From assembly GCA_937975525.1 (NCBI GenBank), contig CALJUJ010000099.1, positions 1 through 6,114 of the forward strand: a DNA stretch of 6,114 bases, given 5' to 3'. The notes beneath the pieces were generated by a model, which saw only the letters and a list, made by a program, of their open reading frames with translations, did not search any database and was not told the DNA's origin. Position 1 is the stretch's first letter, and every line of letters begins with the position of its first letter. Made by a program: the position numbers and the translations under genes. This DNA is from an uncultured bacterium (GTDB lineage: Bacteria; Desulfobacterota; Binatia; HRBIN30). Positions 5,447 through 6,114 of this stretch are shown piece by piece.

Positions 5447-6114
5447 TCAGCACTTCGGGGTCTGGCTGACGACGAACGCCGCCTTGTCGCGCCGTCGCCG
5501 CAGCAGCACGTACAAGGCACCGGCGCCCCCATCGCACGGTCGAGCGCTGGTGAAGGCCAGCACGTTGCGGCCGAGTGCGCCGCGTGCCAGCCAGCCGGTC
5601 AGATGAGCCTTCAAGACCGGGATCTGGTCCTTCGAGTTCAGTCCGCGTCCGTGGATGATCAAGACGCAGCGCTTCCCCAGGCGTACCGCCTCGCGCACGA
5701 ACGCTTCGACCTCGACCCTCGCCTCTTCTCGGGTGCAGCCATGCAGGTCGAGATGCCCTTGGTAGGCGAACTCCCCGCGTCGCAGCCGCTGCAACAGCCG
5801 TGGGTCGACGCCGACGATGCCGCCTTCGACGTACTCGTCGCCATTGCTGATGTCGAAGGGCGCCGCGCCACCGACCAAGTCGCAAAGCTCGGCCAGCGCT
5901 TCGGCGTCGGCATCGGTGATCGCGCGTGGCTCCGCTGCAGGCGTGGGTTGGGCGACGCGCTGGCGGTTGTCTGCGGCGAGGGGTCGCACCCCGGAAACGG
6001 CAGCGAGAAACAGATCTTCCTCGCGCTCCAGCGGTGCTGCCGGCGGCTCTGGGTCGGGCGCTGATGGCGCTGCCGGCGCCTGCCGGGGCGCGCGCACCTT
6101 GAGACCGCGGAAGG
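5447..6114 (-). CDS. Smr-domain protein (SmrA/YdaL type), 5' end beyond the window
   Basis: The C-terminal part is a clear Smr (small MutS-related) domain. Numbered from the GTG at 6097, it shows YVEGGIVGVDPRLLQRLRRG (90-109), LDLHG (116-120), IIHGRG (147-152) and GGAGALYVLLR (190-200). DLHG and HGRG are the hallmark motifs of the domain, and stand-alone Smr proteins of this kind have been linked to DNA or RNA nicking. No MutS2 ATPase region is seen. The N-terminal about 60 residues are Pro/Ala-rich and probably disordered. The GTG at 6097 has no Shine-Dalgarno before it. The frame stays open to the window edge, reading FRGLKV, a plausible continuation of Smr N-termini, so I treat the gene as 5'-truncated by the window. 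It is transcribed toward the acyl-CoA dehydrogenase gene, 127 nt away. The domain call is secure; the biological role is not. Confidence 0.88.
   Translation of the reverse strand, partial: FRGLKVRAPRQAPAAPSAPDPEPPAAPLEREEDLFLAAVSGVRPLAADNRQRVAQPTPAAEPRAITDADAEALAELCDLVGGAAPFDISNGDEYVEGGIVGVDPRLLQRLRRGEFAYQGHLDLHGCTREEARVEVEAFVREAVRLGKRCVLIIHGRGLNSKDQIPVLKAHLTGWLARGALGRNVLAFTSARPCDGGAGALYVLLRRRRDKAAFVVSQTPKC

Noticed and set aside
5320..5532. Upstream extension of the acyl-CoA dehydrogenase frame to 5532
   Set aside because: The extension is Arg/Pro-rich and overlaps the end of the Smr gene. The ATG at 5319 has a good RBS and matches the family N-terminus.
5360..6064. 234-codon plus-strand frame opposite the Smr gene
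   Set aside because: It is antisense to a gene with clear DLHG and HGRG motifs. The frame has no RBS or family resemblance.

Overview
This is a GC-rich bacterial chromosomal segment of about 6.1 kb, roughly two thirds G+C by eye. It carries seven protein genes and no visible tRNA, rRNA, CRISPR array, insertion sequence or phage gene. Several features suggest a deltaproteobacterium-like lineage (Binatota, Desulfobacterota or Myxococcota type): the high GC, a lipoprotein with a long Thr/Pro 'TPT' linker, a bacterial deoxyhypusine-synthase-like enzyme, and an acyl-CoA dehydrogenase. That placement is an inference and is not proven by the sequence. The GC content also produces many long open frames on both strands. 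Most are Arg/Pro/Ala-rich shadows and were discarded.

Layout. (1) 34-1254, minus strand: a secreted lipoprotein gene, followed 36 nt downstream by a gene for an 88-residue protein with a C-terminal membrane anchor. The two are probably co-transcribed. (2) 1255-1381: a divergent intergenic region holding the promoters for both directions. (3) 1382-1933, plus strand: an unrecognised 183-residue protein with an N-terminal membrane helix and a long helical tail. (4) 2114-4041, plus strand: a deoxyhypusine-synthase-like (DHS-like) enzyme starting at a GTG behind a strong Shine-Dalgarno sequence. Its stop overlaps the ATG of a CysQ/inositol-monophosphatase-family phosphatase (TGATG), so the two are translationally coupled. 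(5) 4042-4161: a convergent intergenic gap with an inverted repeat. (6) 4162-6114, minus strand: an Smr-domain protein whose 5' end lies beyond the window, then an acyl-CoA dehydrogenase 127 nt downstream.

How the genes may work together. The only pair with a strong sequence argument for joint function is DHS-like plus CysQ-like phosphatase. The DHS-like protein keeps the catalytic lysine of deoxyhypusine synthases, but the residues that hold spermidine in the eukaryotic enzyme are replaced. This places it in the bacterial DHS-like class, which has no eIF5A substrate and is probably polyamine-related. The phosphatase keeps all metal-binding motifs. Why the two should be coupled is not obvious, and this is the most interesting point in the window. 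The acyl-CoA dehydrogenase carries Asp where most family members have the catalytic Glu. I saw nothing that amounts to a defence, mobile or otherwise elaborate new system.
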